A DNA stretch of 64,000 nucleotides from NCBI GenBank assembly GCA_947037025.1, contig CAMQSU010000003.1, forward strand, positions 1 to 64,000, given 5' to 3'. The notes beneath the pieces are model-generated. The model ran no database searches and was not told the origin of the DNA. It was given only the letters and a program-made list of their open reading frames with translations. This DNA is from an uncultured Clostridia bacterium (GTDB taxonomy: Bacteria; Bacillota; Clostridia; Christensenellales; UBA3700). Each line of letters starts with the position of its first letter. Position 1 is the first letter of the stretch. The position numbers were made by a program, and so were the translations under genes. Below, piece by piece: positions 36,579 through 46,270 of the stretch.

Positions 36579-37799
36579 TTACTCTCTTGTGCCGTAGTTT
36601 TCAATAACATACTCTAAATCCTTGTCGCCACGACCAGATAGACATATTAAAATGCTACCTTTATTCATTGATTTTGCAAGCTTGATTCCGTATGCAACAG
36701 CGTGACTACTTTCGATTGCAGGGATAATTCCTTCCATTCTTGATAATTCGAAAAATGCATCAATAGATTCATCATCACCGATAGCATCGTATTTGATTCT
36801 GCCTTTTTCCATTAGGAAAGAATGCTCTGGGCCAGATGAAGGGTAGTCAAGTCCGCTTGCAATAGAATATACTGGAGCAGGCTCGCCGTTATTATCTTTT
36901 AACATTATACTATTAAATCCGTGCATTACACCTTCGGTACCGTAAACAAGGCTTGCTGCGTGGTCGCCAAGTTTTGGTCCACGACCTAAAGGCTCAACGC
37001 CGTAAATATCCACAGGGTCATTAAGGAAGCCGCTAAACATTCCGATAGAGTTACTTCCTCCGCCAACGCAAGCAACAATAGCATCAGGAAGTTCGCCAGT
37101 CATCTCAAGGAATTGAGCTCTAGACTCAATTCCGATAACAGACTGAAAATCACGAACCATTGCAGGGAATGGATGCGGACCAACAACTGAACCGATACAA
37201 TATATACTATCTTTATACTCTTTGCTGTATGCTTCAAATGCAGCATCAACAGCCTCTTTAAGAGTTTGCAGACCGTGAGTAACTTCTATCACTCTTGCTC
37301 CTAAAATTTTCATACGGGCAACATTTGGTGCTTGCTTCTTAATATCAACAGACCCCATATAAATGTCGCACTCAAGACCAAAAAATGCAGCAGCAGTTGC
37401 AAGAGCAACGCCATGTTGACCCGCACCAGTTTCCGCAATTAGTTTTTTCTTACCCATGTATTTTGCAAGCAATCCCTCGCCCATGCAATGATTAAGTTTG
37501 TGCGCACCAGTATGGTTCAAATCTTCACGCTTTACATAAATTTGAGCGCCACCAATCTTAGTTGATAATCTCTCTAGATGAGAAATAGGTGTAGGGCGAC
37601 CTTGAAACTCCTTGCGGATTCTTCTAAGCTCATTTACAAATTTAGATGACTTGCATATTGTCATGTAAGCATCGTTCACTTCGCTAACTGGTATAATTAG
37701 CTCCTCAGGTAAATATACTCCGCCATACTTGCCGAAATATCCGTCTTTGTCAGGGTAGTTTTTAGTGTATGTTTCATAGTTTACATTATTTAGTATCAT
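36579..37799 (-). CDS. trpB: Tryptophan synthase beta chain (isolated)
   Basis: 406 residues. The PLP lysine is Lys101 in HTGAHKLNH, the phosphate loop is [10 protein letters not shown], and [10 protein letters not shown] and RGDKDLEYV complete the family pattern. It makes tryptophan from indole and serine. No trpA or other trp gene lies nearby, so either the pathway is scattered or the enzyme salvages indole. AAAGGAA precedes the ATG. The gene has its own promoter about 290 bases upstream and a leader with a small Trp-containing peptide and alternative stems (see 37820-37990). Confidence 0.95.
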   Translation of the reverse strand: MILNNVNYETYTKNYPDKDGYFGKYGGVYLPEELIIPVSEVNDAYMTICKSSKFVNELRRIRKEFQGRPTPISHLERLSTKIGGAQIYVKREDLNHTGAHKLNHCMGEGLLAKYMGKKKLIAETGAGQHGVALATAAAFFGLECDIYMGSVDIKKQAPNVARMKILGARVIEVTHGLQTLKEAVDAAFEAYSKEYKDSIYCIGSVVGPHPFPAMVRDFQSVIGIESRAQFLEMTGELPDAIVACVGGGSNSIGMFSGFLNDPVDIYGVEPLGRGPKLGDHAASLVYGTEGVMHGFNSIMLKDNNGEPAPVYSIASGLDYPSSGPEHSFLMEKGRIKYDAIGDDESIDAFFELSRMEGIIPAIESSHAVAYGIKLAKSMNKGSILICLSGRGDKDLEYVIENYGTRE

Positions 37800-37819
37800 A
37801 ATAATTCCTTTGTTTAGTT

Positions 37820-37990
37820 GCGTAATTTACGCATAATTTTGTGTTATAGCTGCAAATTATTACTCACATTTGCATAACTATAAGTTATATTTGAAATAAA
37901 AAAATACATAAGAAAAACAATCCTTATGCAACTATTAAAGCGTTAATTACGCCAATAAAATCTATTAAACATATCACTAATCTCCTCTAA
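37820..37990 (-). promoter_or_regulatory. Candidate Trp attenuator in the trpB leader
   Basis: In the direction of trpB: a ribosome site AGAGGAG (37988-37982); a nine-codon leader peptide with one Trp codon; the hairpin GCGT-AATTA-ACGC overlapping its end; the hairpin CATAAG/CTTATG (37928-37907) followed by a run of seven T (37904-37898), which is terminator-like; then the stem TGCGTA-AAT-TACGCA (37833-37819 region) close to the trpB start. GCGTAATT at 37952-37945 is exactly complementary to AATTACGC at 37827-37820, so the first and last stems can be replaced by a long-range pairing. No T-box sequence is present. Confidence 0.5.
37943..37972 (-). CDS. Putative trpB leader peptide MFNRFYWRN
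   Basis: Nine codons with ATG at 37972 and TAA at 37945-37943, nine bases after AGAGGAG. The seventh codon is TGG. The last three codons form half of the first leader hairpin, so a ribosome waiting at TGG or at the stop would affect folding. Only one Trp codon is present, fewer than in classical Trp leaders. Confidence 0.45.
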   Translation of the reverse strand: MFNRFYWRN

Positions 37991-38087
37991 TCTAATCTGA
38001 ATTACTTGCGGTTATGGTAGCTAGGTATCATAACAATTACATATATTAGCTTGATAAATCACACGTCTATCACAACTGATATATATC

Positions 38088-38116
38088 ATTATATGCTATA
38101 AATGATAATTTGTCAA
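38088..38116 (-). promoter_or_regulatory. Promoter of trpB
   Basis: On the minus strand: TTGACA (38116-38111), 17-base spacer, TATAAT (38093-38088). Perfect boxes. Start of transcription near 38081 leaves a leader of about 280 bases. Confidence 0.82.
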
Positions 38117-38137
38117 TAGAATTATCAAAATAATAAT

Positions 38138-38172
38138 AAAAACTACCCAATTATGTTAATCGGGTAGTTTGA
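38138..38172 (-). terminator. Terminator after ilvN
   Basis: AAACTACCC pairs with GGGTAGTTT, with ATTA/TAAT inside. It separates ilvN from the trpB promoter immediately downstream. Confidence 0.82.
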
Positions 38173-38216
38173 ATATTTAAGTTAAATTAGCTTAGGATAA
38201 GCATTAGCAGGTGATA

Positions 38217-38726
38217 TTACTGCTTGCAAAGACTCTTGATAACGCAGTTGCCTCTATGCAATGCGCTAACACCAGATCTTGCTAGCTCTGTAATTTCATA
38301 AGGACGCAACACATTGATAAATGCATCAATCTTAGAAGGTTTGCCAGTAAGCTCAAGCACCATTGATTGCTTTGATAGGTCTGATACTTTAGCTTTAAAT
38401 ATTGTGCAAATTTCTAATATTTCAGTTCGTTTATCAGGCTCTAACTGAATTTTAATCAATAGCAATTCACGCAAAACGGAAGATTCTTCAAGCAGTTCAG
38501 TTACGGCTGACACTTCAACTTGCTTATCAAGCTGTGACTTCAATTGAGTGATATCGCTCTCTGATCCGTATAATGATATTGTCATGCGAGAGTAATGGTC
38601 ATCAGATGTTTTGCATACTGATAAACTCTCTATATTGTACCCACGTCTTGATATTAAACCTGATATTCTTGTTAGTACACCAGAGTTATTTCCGACTAGC
38701 ATTGAGATATATTTTAGTTTTTCCAT
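38217..38726 (-). CDS. ilvN: Acetolactate synthase small (regulatory) subunit
   Basis: 169 residues. The N-terminal ACT domain has MLVGNNSGVLTRISGLISRR and GYNIESLSV; the C-terminal IlvN domain has ELLLIKIQ, FKAKVSDLS and LVLELTGKPSKIDAF. It binds valine and controls the large subunit IlvB. No ilvB lies in the window. The length is slightly above E. coli IlvH. Minus strand, with its own promoter (38828-38856). Confidence 0.92.
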   Translation of the reverse strand: MEKLKYISMLVGNNSGVLTRISGLISRRGYNIESLSVCKTSDDHYSRMTISLYGSESDITQLKSQLDKQVEVSAVTELLEESSVLRELLLIKIQLEPDKRTEILEICTIFKAKVSDLSKQSMVLELTGKPSKIDAFINVLRPYEITELARSGVSALHRGNCVIKSLCKQ

Positions 38727-38827
38727 TTTAATCTCCTATATCCTTAATATTATATCTTGACTAAAAGCCACCGCAGAGCAGTGTATTTATTGCAAAATGT
38801 TGTTAGGTTAATTTGCTTATATACATT

Positions 38828-38856
38828 ATTATATAATAGATTAGCGATAATGTCAA
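38828..38856 (-). promoter_or_regulatory. Promoter of ilvN
   Basis: On the minus strand: TTGACA (38856-38851), 17-base spacer, TATAAT (38833-38828). It lies after the dnaI-like gene, leaving a leader of about 95 bases. Confidence 0.8.
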
Positions 38857-38881
38857 TATCAAAATGTAATTAAATGAAATA

Positions 38882-39802
38882 TTACTTTTTGATTCTAAGA
38901 TCAGTTCCGTTTAGTTGTATAATCTTAGTGTACTTGTTTGTAAGCCTTGATGCTATTCTCTCACGGTATCTAATTAAAATTTCATTAATAGAAAGATTAG
39001 TTGATATCATTGTATGCTTTCTAACACGCTCATCAAGCACGCAGTGCAGATACTCTAGCGTTATGTTTTTAAGTATTGGTTCTGTGCCAAGGTCATCAAT
39101 AATAAGTAGGTCACAAGTTAGTAGTGAGTCTAAATATTGATGTCTGATTTTAGCATCACTAGTATGATATTTTAGAAACAAATTATTTAATGAAAATGCT
39201 GTTAAATATTGCACACTAAAACCTCGCAAAATTAAATCATTTGCAGTCGCACTAAGCAGGCAACTTTTTCCGACTCCTACTTGACCTGTAAGCAGAATAT
39301 TTTTTACCGAAGTATTAGGAAATTTTTCACTATAATTTTGCATAGAATTATATAACATTCCAAGGCTTTCTTTTTGCACACATTCTATATTAGAAATGCT
39401 GTTATTTTCGAAAGTAAATTGAGGCAATTCTGCAATGCCAGATATCTGCCTGCTTAGTTCGTAATATACTTTAGTAAGACATGCACAGTTAGTGCCGTTA
39501 GCAAGAGTTCCTTTATCCTCACATGCTACGCAAGAGTAGCAGTTTGCGGGTACTCCTAAAGATAATTTAACCTCAGCAAGTTTAGTTATTAATTTAGCAT
39601 TTTCCGCCTCAAGAGTGCGTGTATCCTCGCTCTTTGATAAAGCTTTAGATATTGCAAGAGTATTTGATCTAACTGCGCTGTCGGCAGCAATATATTTGCT
39701 ATTGCTAGTAATTTTTGACATTTCATAAGTGTATTTTTCAACCGAATCTCTGCCGCGCTCCTGTATTATGTTTTTAGCTTTTTTAAGTATTGATATATTC
39801 AT
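38882..39802 (-). CDS. Helicase-loader ATPase, DnaI/DnaC-like
   Basis: 306 residues. N-terminal helical part, then a Cys cluster (Cys88, 91, 94, 106, 108) in the pattern of DnaC/DnaI-like loaders, then an AAA+ domain: Walker A GQVGVGKS (173-180), Walker B LLIIDDLG, sensor-like ISTNLS and the Arg region YRERIASRL. It should load the replicative helicase DnaB/DnaC onto DNA. TTGGAG precedes the ATG. It lies 77 bases after the DnaD-like gene on the same strand, the usual primosome pair. Confidence 0.88.
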   Translation of the reverse strand: MNISILKKAKNIIQERGRDSVEKYTYEMSKITSNSKYIAADSAVRSNTLAISKALSKSEDTRTLEAENAKLITKLAEVKLSLGVPANCYSCVACEDKGTLANGTNCACLTKVYYELSRQISGIAELPQFTFENNSISNIECVQKESLGMLYNSMQNYSEKFPNTSVKNILLTGQVGVGKSCLLSATANDLILRGFSVQYLTAFSLNNLFLKYHTSDAKIRHQYLDSLLTCDLLIIDDLGTEPILKNITLEYLHCVLDERVRKHTMISTNLSINEILIRYRERIASRLTNKYTKIIQLNGTDLRIKK

Positions 39803-39879
39803 AAATCATCTCCAAATAGGGTATTTGTGATTGTTATTTACAATAGTTAGACAAAATTTCATATTAAAATTACTATTAA

Positions 39880-41343
39880 TTAGAAATCAAAGTCTGTACT
39901 TTTATCTAAATTACCATAAATTTCTTCCAGTTCTTCTTTAGAATAAATACGATTATCGTTTAAGTCTTGCGTACTAGGTTTTGCATTAGATATGCTAGCA
40001 GTAGTAGCACCCCCAACCTTTTTGCAATCGGCAAGTGTCTTTAGTCCGTTATTGTGCCAGTTAGATAAAACACTATTGATATATGCAAACGAATGCGACT
40101 TGCCAACTGATAGGCTAACAGCGTATTCTATAATGTCTGGACTGAATGCCCACATCTCGCTCCACGTATTGTAATAGTCACGATCTTTCATTGAAACTGT
40201 CCTAGAACTTCCAATAGTTTTTAATAGCATTTTTATCAATTTATCTTTCCTTGTAATTTCAGTATAATGCTCATTAATTGCCTCATTAGAAATAACTCCA
40301 TTTGCAAAAAGATCTTCAATTAAATTATTCATTCCATCTAGATGTTTTATGTTGCGATGGAAGCAAATATTTGCAAGAGTTAGTAGTCCTTTTCCATCAT
40401 ATCCACGATCTAGCCAAGGCACAATATATTGCTCAATTACTGGCTCCATATTAGCGTAAAAAGCACCAATTTTATTGTTAATATTTATTCCAAGATTTTT
40501 TACATAATCAATGTATTCTGCGTGCTTGATTATGCTAGGCATTGTGAATAGGCCAAGGCGATAAAAACTATCTAATAAATTATCTAATTTTTTGATTCCG
40601 CCACGCTTTTTGCATAGCTTAGCAACATACAGAATGCACTCTAAATCATACCCCCAAGAACTGTTCCATTTAACGAACTGTTGCTTATCTTCAAAGTCGG
40701 GTGCTGACCTAAGTCCAAGTGCGTAAAATACTTGACGCATATTGTCAGTGTTTGCCTCAAGTTCACGAAGCTTTGCCTCAGCAGACTGTATATCACATAC
40801 GCCCTCATTTGCCCAAGACTTAGCAACTGTCAAAATATAGTTGCTGTGGACTTTAGTGCCTTTTAGGTTAGTGCAGTGTGATACTATCATCAGCATTGCA
40901 TTTTGATCTATCTTGTACTCCTCAATAACTTCCACATACTTCATAAGCTCATTAGGTGTCATCGGTCTATCTAGAATGATGCTCTCAAGCTGAGTAATGA
41001 AGTCGCGGTATTTTTCAGGGTCATATTTTTTCACTTTGATGTTTCCAGTTTTAAGTGGTAGGTATTCATAGCTTAGCGGCTCGTCGCAGGTTATTCTGAT
41101 AGCACCTACCGACTCCCAATACTTGACCGCATTCTCAACTTCGCTAGCAGATACGCCAAGGGCAAGACTTACTCCCTCAAGGCTGTTATCTCTGCCAGTT
41201 TTATTGCCGCACTGAAACATTCCGTGCAAATAAACTTTCACAGCCATTTCGTCCGCAATCGGCAAATAATCTGTGATAAACATGTTGTCTATTATCGTGT
41301 ATGAGTTGATAAGTGATTCGCTGCTTAGTTTAGTTAGTGCCAT
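39880..41343 (-). CDS. DnaD/DnaB-like primosome protein
   Basis: 487 residues. The N-terminus (MALTKLSSESLINSYTIIDN) and the winged-helix-like GVSASEVENAVKYWESVGAI fit the replication initiation DnaB/DnaD group. Two helical DnaD-type domains follow; the second includes WSFSPD-like WAFSPDIIEYAVSLSVGKSHSFAYINSVLSNW in parts. An acidic tail, KEELEEIYGNLDKSTDF, ends it. It would work with the DnaI-like loader at replication origins. Membership is clear; exact orthology to B. subtilis DnaB or DnaD is not. Confidence 0.82.
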   Translation of the reverse strand: MALTKLSSESLINSYTIIDNMFITDYLPIADEMAVKVYLHGMFQCGNKTGRDNSLEGVSLALGVSASEVENAVKYWESVGAIRITCDEPLSYEYLPLKTGNIKVKKYDPEKYRDFITQLESIILDRPMTPNELMKYVEVIEEYKIDQNAMLMIVSHCTNLKGTKVHSNYILTVAKSWANEGVCDIQSAEAKLRELEANTDNMRQVFYALGLRSAPDFEDKQQFVKWNSSWGYDLECILYVAKLCKKRGGIKKLDNLLDSFYRLGLFTMPSIIKHAEYIDYVKNLGININNKIGAFYANMEPVIEQYIVPWLDRGYDGKGLLTLANICFHRNIKHLDGMNNLIEDLFANGVISNEAINEHYTEITRKDKLIKMLLKTIGSSRTVSMKDRDYYNTWSEMWAFSPDIIEYAVSLSVGKSHSFAYINSVLSNWHNNGLKTLADCKKVGGATTASISNAKPSTQDLNDNRIYSKEELEEIYGNLDKSTDFDF

Positions 41344-41459
41344 TTTTTACCTCTTTTACTTATTTTGACTAAAAATTTTGCATGATTTATACATATTAAT
41401 GATATTAAATTTGTCTAGCAAATAATGTAGATAAATTATATACTTTATATAAAGAATAA

Positions 41460-41488
41460 TTGACAATTATGCCCGCATAGTGTATACT
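41460..41488 (+). promoter_or_regulatory. Promoter of the lipoprotein gene at 41600
   Basis: TTGACA (41460-41465), 17-base spacer, TATACT (41483-41488). Confidence 0.82.
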
Positions 41489-41599
41489 ACTAATATTGTG
41501 GCGCATTTGTATGTATATATAATAGCACAATTCGCCAGTTTTGAATACTGTTTTTTCTAAATTATTTGGCAAAATCAGTTTTCGTAAGAGGAGGACCTC

Positions 41600-42106
41600 A
41601 TGAAGAAGGTTATATTATCAACATTTTTGATAGTCATTGTAGCACTTTCAATTTTGCTAGTTGGGTGCACTACTGAAAAAAGCATTTCAACAGATATGGG
41701 TTTTAAGGCTGACAGTATCGCAGAGCTTAGTGTTTCAAGAAGCGGCGTGACTAAGTCTACAAAACGCTTTAGCAAAATTGAGCCCGCTTTTAATTTGATT
41801 AATGAGATTCAGTTTGACGAGTATGATGGCCAAGTGCTTGATTCGGATAAGACAGATGTTCCTGATTACTCAATTAAAATAACTCTTAAAGGTTATGAGG
41901 GTGCTTTTCAATTATCAGTCATCGTAAAGGATGCTGGCAGTATTGGAAACGCGTCGGATAAAGATGTGTTGTTAGTTTGGTTTGCACCTACTGATGACTT
42001 TAATTACAAAAATGTAATTGATGGTTTTTACACAGTCGCAGATAGTGCAGCGGTTTTAGCTGCACTTGAAAAGATCGATACAGATATTATGTCATTCGGT
42101 GCTTAA
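41600..42106 (+). CDS. Small lipoprotein of unknown function
   Basis: 168 residues. A signal peptide (KKVILSTFLIVIVALSILLV) ends at a lipobox with Cys23 (LLVGC), so it is membrane-anchored outside. The rest is a small beta-rich domain with no motif I recognise; SVSRSGVTKSTKRF and KITLKGYEGAFQLSV are typical stretches. AGAGGAGG lies before the ATG. A second lipoprotein gene follows 131 bases later, and both may belong to the cell surface of the same organism without a visible link. Confidence 0.75.
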   Translation: MKKVILSTFLIVIVALSILLVGCTTEKSISTDMGFKADSIAELSVSRSGVTKSTKRFSKIEPAFNLINEIQFDEYDGQVLDSDKTDVPDYSIKITLKGYEGAFQLSVIVKDAGSIGNASDKDVLLVWFAPTDDFNYKNVIDGFYTVADSAAVLAALEKIDTDIMSFGA

Positions 42107-42237
42107 GGTTATGCGATTTGCATAAACTAAGTACAATACACAATCGAAATAATCAAAAGTAACTAACGTGAAAAAATATTTAATAAAATACAGTTGAAAA
42201 AAATTTTTAATGTAAAAACATTAGGACAGGAGAATAT

Positions 42238-45054
42238 ATGAAAAAGTTTTCGAAAATAATAGTAGTAATTTGTTTGCTTACAACATTTGTGCTTTCAGCA
42301 GTTGCGTGTGCAGCAAGCGGAACAGCAGGTACTGATTCAGAGGGTAGATATATCTTAAATGTACCTAAAATTGAGCTATCAGCAAATGTTGTTAGCTGGC
42401 AAGAAGTCCGCTATGCTGAAAAATTCGGTATAGTGATAAATGGCGACGAAGAAAACGAGGAGTTTGTAGAAAACAACAAGACTACATTTGTCTATAATGG
42501 CAATAACGGTCCTGCATCTATCAAAGTCCGTGCAATAGGCGATAATAAAGAGACAGTTACGGGTGGTTTTTCAAATAGCGTAAACTATACACCGACAGAT
42601 ACTCTTGATACTCCTCAGAAGCCTGTAGGCGTAGTTGAAGGTGAAACTTTGGTTATGAATTGGGAACCTGTGAAAGGTGCTGATGAGTATATAATCAAGC
42701 AATATGCTAGTAAAGAAACTGAGTCTAAAACTCGTAAGTCAACTACTACAGAAATCAAAATACCTTTATCAGAGCTTACTCAACCAGGTGAATATAGTTT
42801 TGATATTAAGGCTAAAAGCAATGATATAACTATCGCTATATCAGGTAATTCTGATATGTTTAAGCACTTAAAGTCTGTGCAACTAGAAAGTCCTGTACCA
42901 CTGTTTGAAGATGGTGATAGCACGACAGGTAGAATTTCATGGGAGAAAGTAGAAGACGCGAATCAATATGCACTATTTATAGCAAAAGGTAATGATGAGT
43001 TTAAGAAAGTAGGTAATACTGCTAATAATTCTTGGTCAGAGTCTGCTATAGCTGAAGATATTGAAGAGTATGATGGAACAAAACTTGATGCTGAAGATAA
43101 AGAATTGCCATGGGACGATCAGTCAGATGGACTTTACACATTCAAAATTCAGGCATACAATACAGAATCAACAGCAATTTATATCCCTTCTAAGATAGTA
43201 GATGTTAAGCTTGATAGTGATAAAACTACTATCGCTAAAGTTACTAAGCCTGCCGCTCCTACTGGAGTTGCAATTGATCCACTAACTGGAAAAGTTTCTT
43301 GGGATAAACTAGGAGATTATAATAAATATGAAATTACTTTAGTTTCGGGTGGTATTTCAAGGACAAAAATCATTACTTTAGATGATAAGCAAGGTACATC
43401 ATTTGATCTAGCAGAGTTCCCTAGTATAAAGGACACTCTTGCTGGTATGGTATTTGAAGTTAGTATCAGTGTATCGCAAGAGAATAACAAAGATACTAAA
43501 GCAGTTGTTTTAGATGGAATTAAGGAGCTTGCAACAGGAAGTTACACTTATGTTGCTACTGAATCGCCTAGCAAATTTGGCGGAACAGGAGACTATAAAG
43601 ATCATTTAGCAATAAAAAAATTAGGCGATATCGCATATATGCTAGCAAATCCTGCTGAAAAATATATCCTTAATAATAACATAGATGGAGTTGATTCTAA
43701 TATTAAAGGCAGCTTATCTACAATTAATTTTACTGGAGAGTTTTACGGAAATAACAAAATAATCAAAGATGTAAATTTTGTAGAGGATGTTAATGGGCAA
43801 ATTAATTTGTTTGGTAATGTTACGGGAAAAGTGAGCGACTTTACTTTAAGTAATGTCGGGATTGAAAGCATAAACGGTCTTCTTGACGTATCTTTAATTG
43901 CACATACTAACAGCGGAACAATATCAAATGTATATGTTGTAAAAAGTGTTTATAATATTGCGGGCGAGTTTAACGGTCTTGTAGGAACTAACACGGCAGC
44001 CGGAAAAATTAACAATGTCGGACTAGTTTATGTGACTATTAATGTAGTTCATGAAAAGACTAATAACCAAAAACTTAGTGCAGTAGGTATTGTAGGCATC
44101 AATCACGGCACAGTTCATAACGCATCTGTCATGAGTAGTATTATCAGTATTAAAGCTCCACAGTTTGATAAGGAAACAACTAATGTTAGAACAGGCGTTT
44201 CAAGAACACTTACTGTAGCAGGTATTGCACTAGAAAACCACGGTGATATAACTTATAGCATGGTTTACAAGAGTGAAATATTTATTCAGCATGATGATAA
44301 TACTATAGATTTTTCTACTAAAGCTGTTGCGGCAGGACTTGTTGCTAATAATGTAGATGGTACTATTTCTTTCAGTTACGCTGAGGGAGAAAATGATAGT
44401 ACTAGAATGGTCTATATTCATACTCAAAATTTTAATGTAACATCTACAGCGATTGCGGGTGGGTTAGTAGGCACAGCAGATTCTATTACTATGACTTCAA
44501 CTTACTATGCATCAGGTGTGGTTAGTGCTAAAGATAATGCTGCAGGTCTTATAGGTTTAGTGTCAGGCAGTGGAAGTGTTGCAATTAATGATAGCTTTGT
44601 TCACTCAGTATTATTTAGGGGTGCTAAAGTTGGATATATAACATCAGTTAAATCTACTATCACAAATAGCAACACTTATTACAGAGTAAGTAGAGATAAT
44701 GCATCTAATGAGGCTAAATACGATAAAAGCGGTGCTGTACAAATTAATGTAAGCGATTTCGCAAACTTAGTTAATGGCAAAATCAATGGATTCACTAAAA
44801 ACACTCAAACTCACTCAGAGTACCCAGTACTTTCTGGCATGCTATATGTAGAGGGCACTGATAGAGTTACAAATAAGAAAGATTCTGCTGAAAGTAAAAG
44901 AAATACAGCAATAGTTTATCACGGTAATAGCAAATTTGAAGTTACTGAAAAAACTGCGCTTACTGAAATTGGATTCTATGTTGATAAATATAAATTGACT
45001 TTAGCTGATGGTAAGATTATAATTCTTCCAATCATGAATGAAATCAGTAACTAA
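42238..45054 (+). CDS. Large surface lipoprotein with Fn3-like and GLUG-like repeats
   Basis: 938 residues. Lipobox LSAVAC with Cys24. Residues about 30-430 hold four beta-sandwich repeats that look like fibronectin type III domains, each with a Trp core such as LVMNWEPVKGADEYII, GRISWEKVEDANQYAL and GKVSWDKLGDYNKYEI. The C-terminal half has GLUG-like turns (GLVGTNTAAGKINNVG, VGINHGTVHNASVM, GLVGTADSITMTSTYYASG) giving a beta-helix-like body. Such proteins are exported adhesins or carbohydrate-binding surface proteins in gut anaerobes. No enzymatic motif is visible. Confidence 0.75.
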   Translation: MKKFSKIIVVICLLTTFVLSAVACAASGTAGTDSEGRYILNVPKIELSANVVSWQEVRYAEKFGIVINGDEENEEFVENNKTTFVYNGNNGPASIKVRAIGDNKETVTGGFSNSVNYTPTDTLDTPQKPVGVVEGETLVMNWEPVKGADEYIIKQYASKETESKTRKSTTTEIKIPLSELTQPGEYSFDIKAKSNDITIAISGNSDMFKHLKSVQLESPVPLFEDGDSTTGRISWEKVEDANQYALFIAKGNDEFKKVGNTANNSWSESAIAEDIEEYDGTKLDAEDKELPWDDQSDGLYTFKIQAYNTESTAIYIPSKIVDVKLDSDKTTIAKVTKPAAPTGVAIDPLTGKVSWDKLGDYNKYEITLVSGGISRTKIITLDDKQGTSFDLAEFPSIKDTLAGMVFEVSISVSQENNKDTKAVVLDGIKELATGSYTYVATESPSKFGGTGDYKDHLAIKKLGDIAYMLANPAEKYILNNNIDGVDSNIKGSLSTINFTGEFYGNNKIIKDVNFVEDVNGQINLFGNVTGKVSDFTLSNVGIESINGLLDVSLIAHTNSGTISNVYVVKSVYNIAGEFNGLVGTNTAAGKINNVGLVYVTINVVHEKTNNQKLSAVGIVGINHGTVHNASVMSSIISIKAPQFDKETTNVRTGVSRTLTVAGIALENHGDITYSMVYKSEIFIQHDDNTIDFSTKAVAAGLVANNVDGTISFSYAEGENDSTRMVYIHTQNFNVTSTAIAGGLVGTADSITMTSTYYASGVVSAKDNAAGLIGLVSGSGSVAINDSFVHSVLFRGAKVGYITSVKSTITNSNTYYRVSRDNASNEAKYDKSGAVQINVSDFANLVNGKINGFTKNTQTHSEYPVLSGMLYVEGTDRVTNKKDSAESKRNTAIVYHGNSKFEVTEKTALTEIGFYVDKYKLTLADGKIIILPIMNEISN

Positions 45055-45070
45055 TTAATCATTTAATAGC

Positions 45071-45106
45071 AAAGTTGCAGCAATATATAAAGTTGCAGCA
45101 ATATAT
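45071..45106. repeat. Perfect 18-bp tandem duplication
   Basis: AAAGTTGCAGCAATATAT occurs twice in a row directly after the lipoprotein gene. No function is evident. Confidence 0.8.
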
Positions 45107-45284
45107 ATGGATATTAATATAACTATTAAAGCAAAGTCCATATTTTTTGCGGTAAATCGAATATTATTGGCAGGCATATTCAATTGCATGTTAAATATTA
45201 ATACTGGCGGTCGGATATAAATATCTTGGCTCGCTAGAGTTAATAATAATAGTGTTTATATTAAAAAATTTTTAGGAGTATGCT

Positions 45285-46112
45285 ATGAGTGAAGAGTGTT
45301 CAGGCAGCTGTAACAGCTGTGAATCTAAAGGGAATTGTGATAATCCACTTGCAAAGCTTTCAGTAAATGACATGAGCAAAATAGGCAAAGTCATCGGTGT
45401 TGTTAGCGGAAAAGGTGGTGTTGGCAAGTCACTTACTACAGTAGCGCTTGCTAGTGCTTGTCAAAGACTTGGGTTTAAGACAGGTATTATCGATGGCGAT
45501 ATTTTAGGTGCATCAATACCGAATATGTTAGGTCTTACAAATGGTGTAAATAGCGACGGCACATTTATGGATGCTGCGGTATCGTCATCAGGAATTAAGG
45601 CTATGAGCATAAATCTTTTGCTTGATACTCCGGAGACACCTGTCGTTTGGCGTGGCTCTATTGTGTCTAATGTCCTAAAGCAATTTTGGACTGATGTCAA
45701 GTGGGGCGAGATTGATTATATGTTCGTTGATATGCCTCCTGGTACAGGAGATATTCCGCTTACTGCTTTTCAGTCTTTACCTATTGATGGAGTTGTTATT
45801 GTCACTACGCCACAAGACTTAGTTTCTATGATCGTGAAAAAAGCTTTTAACATGGCAAACATGATGAAAGTGCCTGTTTTAGGCATCATCGAAAATATGA
45901 GTTATCTTGATTGTTCTGACTGCGGCAAAAGGATTTATCCTTTTGGTGAAGGCAGGGCGGAAGAAGTCGCAGCAGAGCTTGGCGTGCCATTGCTAGCTAA
46001 AACTCCTATTAATCCCACTATTGCAAAAGCTTGTGATGATGGAGTTATTGAAGATATAGTAATGACGAGTTATGAAGATGCTGCTGCAGCTCTTCTAAAA
46101 TTAATCCCGTAA
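45285..46112 (+). CDS. Mrp/ApbC-type Fe-S cluster carrier ATPase
   Basis: 275 residues. A Cys-rich N-terminal extension (Cys5, 9, 12, 18) is followed by the deviant Walker A SGKGGVGKS (41-49), then DMPPGTGD, NMSYLDCSDC with the conserved CxxC, and AKTPINPTIAKACD. Mrp proteins hold a 4Fe-4S cluster between two subunits and pass it to apo-enzymes. The N-terminal Cys group resembles the Nbp35 type. GGAG precedes the ATG. It stands between two unrelated genes and ends at a T-poor stem-loop. Confidence 0.92.
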   Translation: MSEECSGSCNSCESKGNCDNPLAKLSVNDMSKIGKVIGVVSGKGGVGKSLTTVALASACQRLGFKTGIIDGDILGASIPNMLGLTNGVNSDGTFMDAAVSSSGIKAMSINLLLDTPETPVVWRGSIVSNVLKQFWTDVKWGEIDYMFVDMPPGTGDIPLTAFQSLPIDGVVIVTTPQDLVSMIVKKAFNMANMMKVPVLGIIENMSYLDCSDCGKRIYPFGEGRAEEVAAELGVPLLAKTPINPTIAKACDDGVIEDIVMTSYEDAAAALLKLIP

Positions 46113-46133
46113 ATATAATAATAAATACACTTT

Positions 46134-46157
46134 GACTAGGCGATTATATGCCTAGTC
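46134..46157. other. Stem-loop after the Mrp gene
   Basis: GACTAGGC pairs perfectly with GCCTAGTC around an 8-base loop. There is no T-run, so it may be a processing or stability element or a weak terminator. Confidence 0.5.
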
Positions 46158-46270
46158 GTTGTGCTGTTATGAGAGTGAATATTTCAGTAGCATATTAGCG
46201 TTTAATAGGGGCAATTAAGTAGCAAATAATAAAATTTACCATTATCTACCCAGATAATCCACGGAGGCAT

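Noticed and set aside
37800-38081. T-box riboswitch upstream of trpB
   Set aside because: No GGTGGNACCGCG-type T-box or specifier hairpin context was found on the minus strand; the leader-peptide model fits better.
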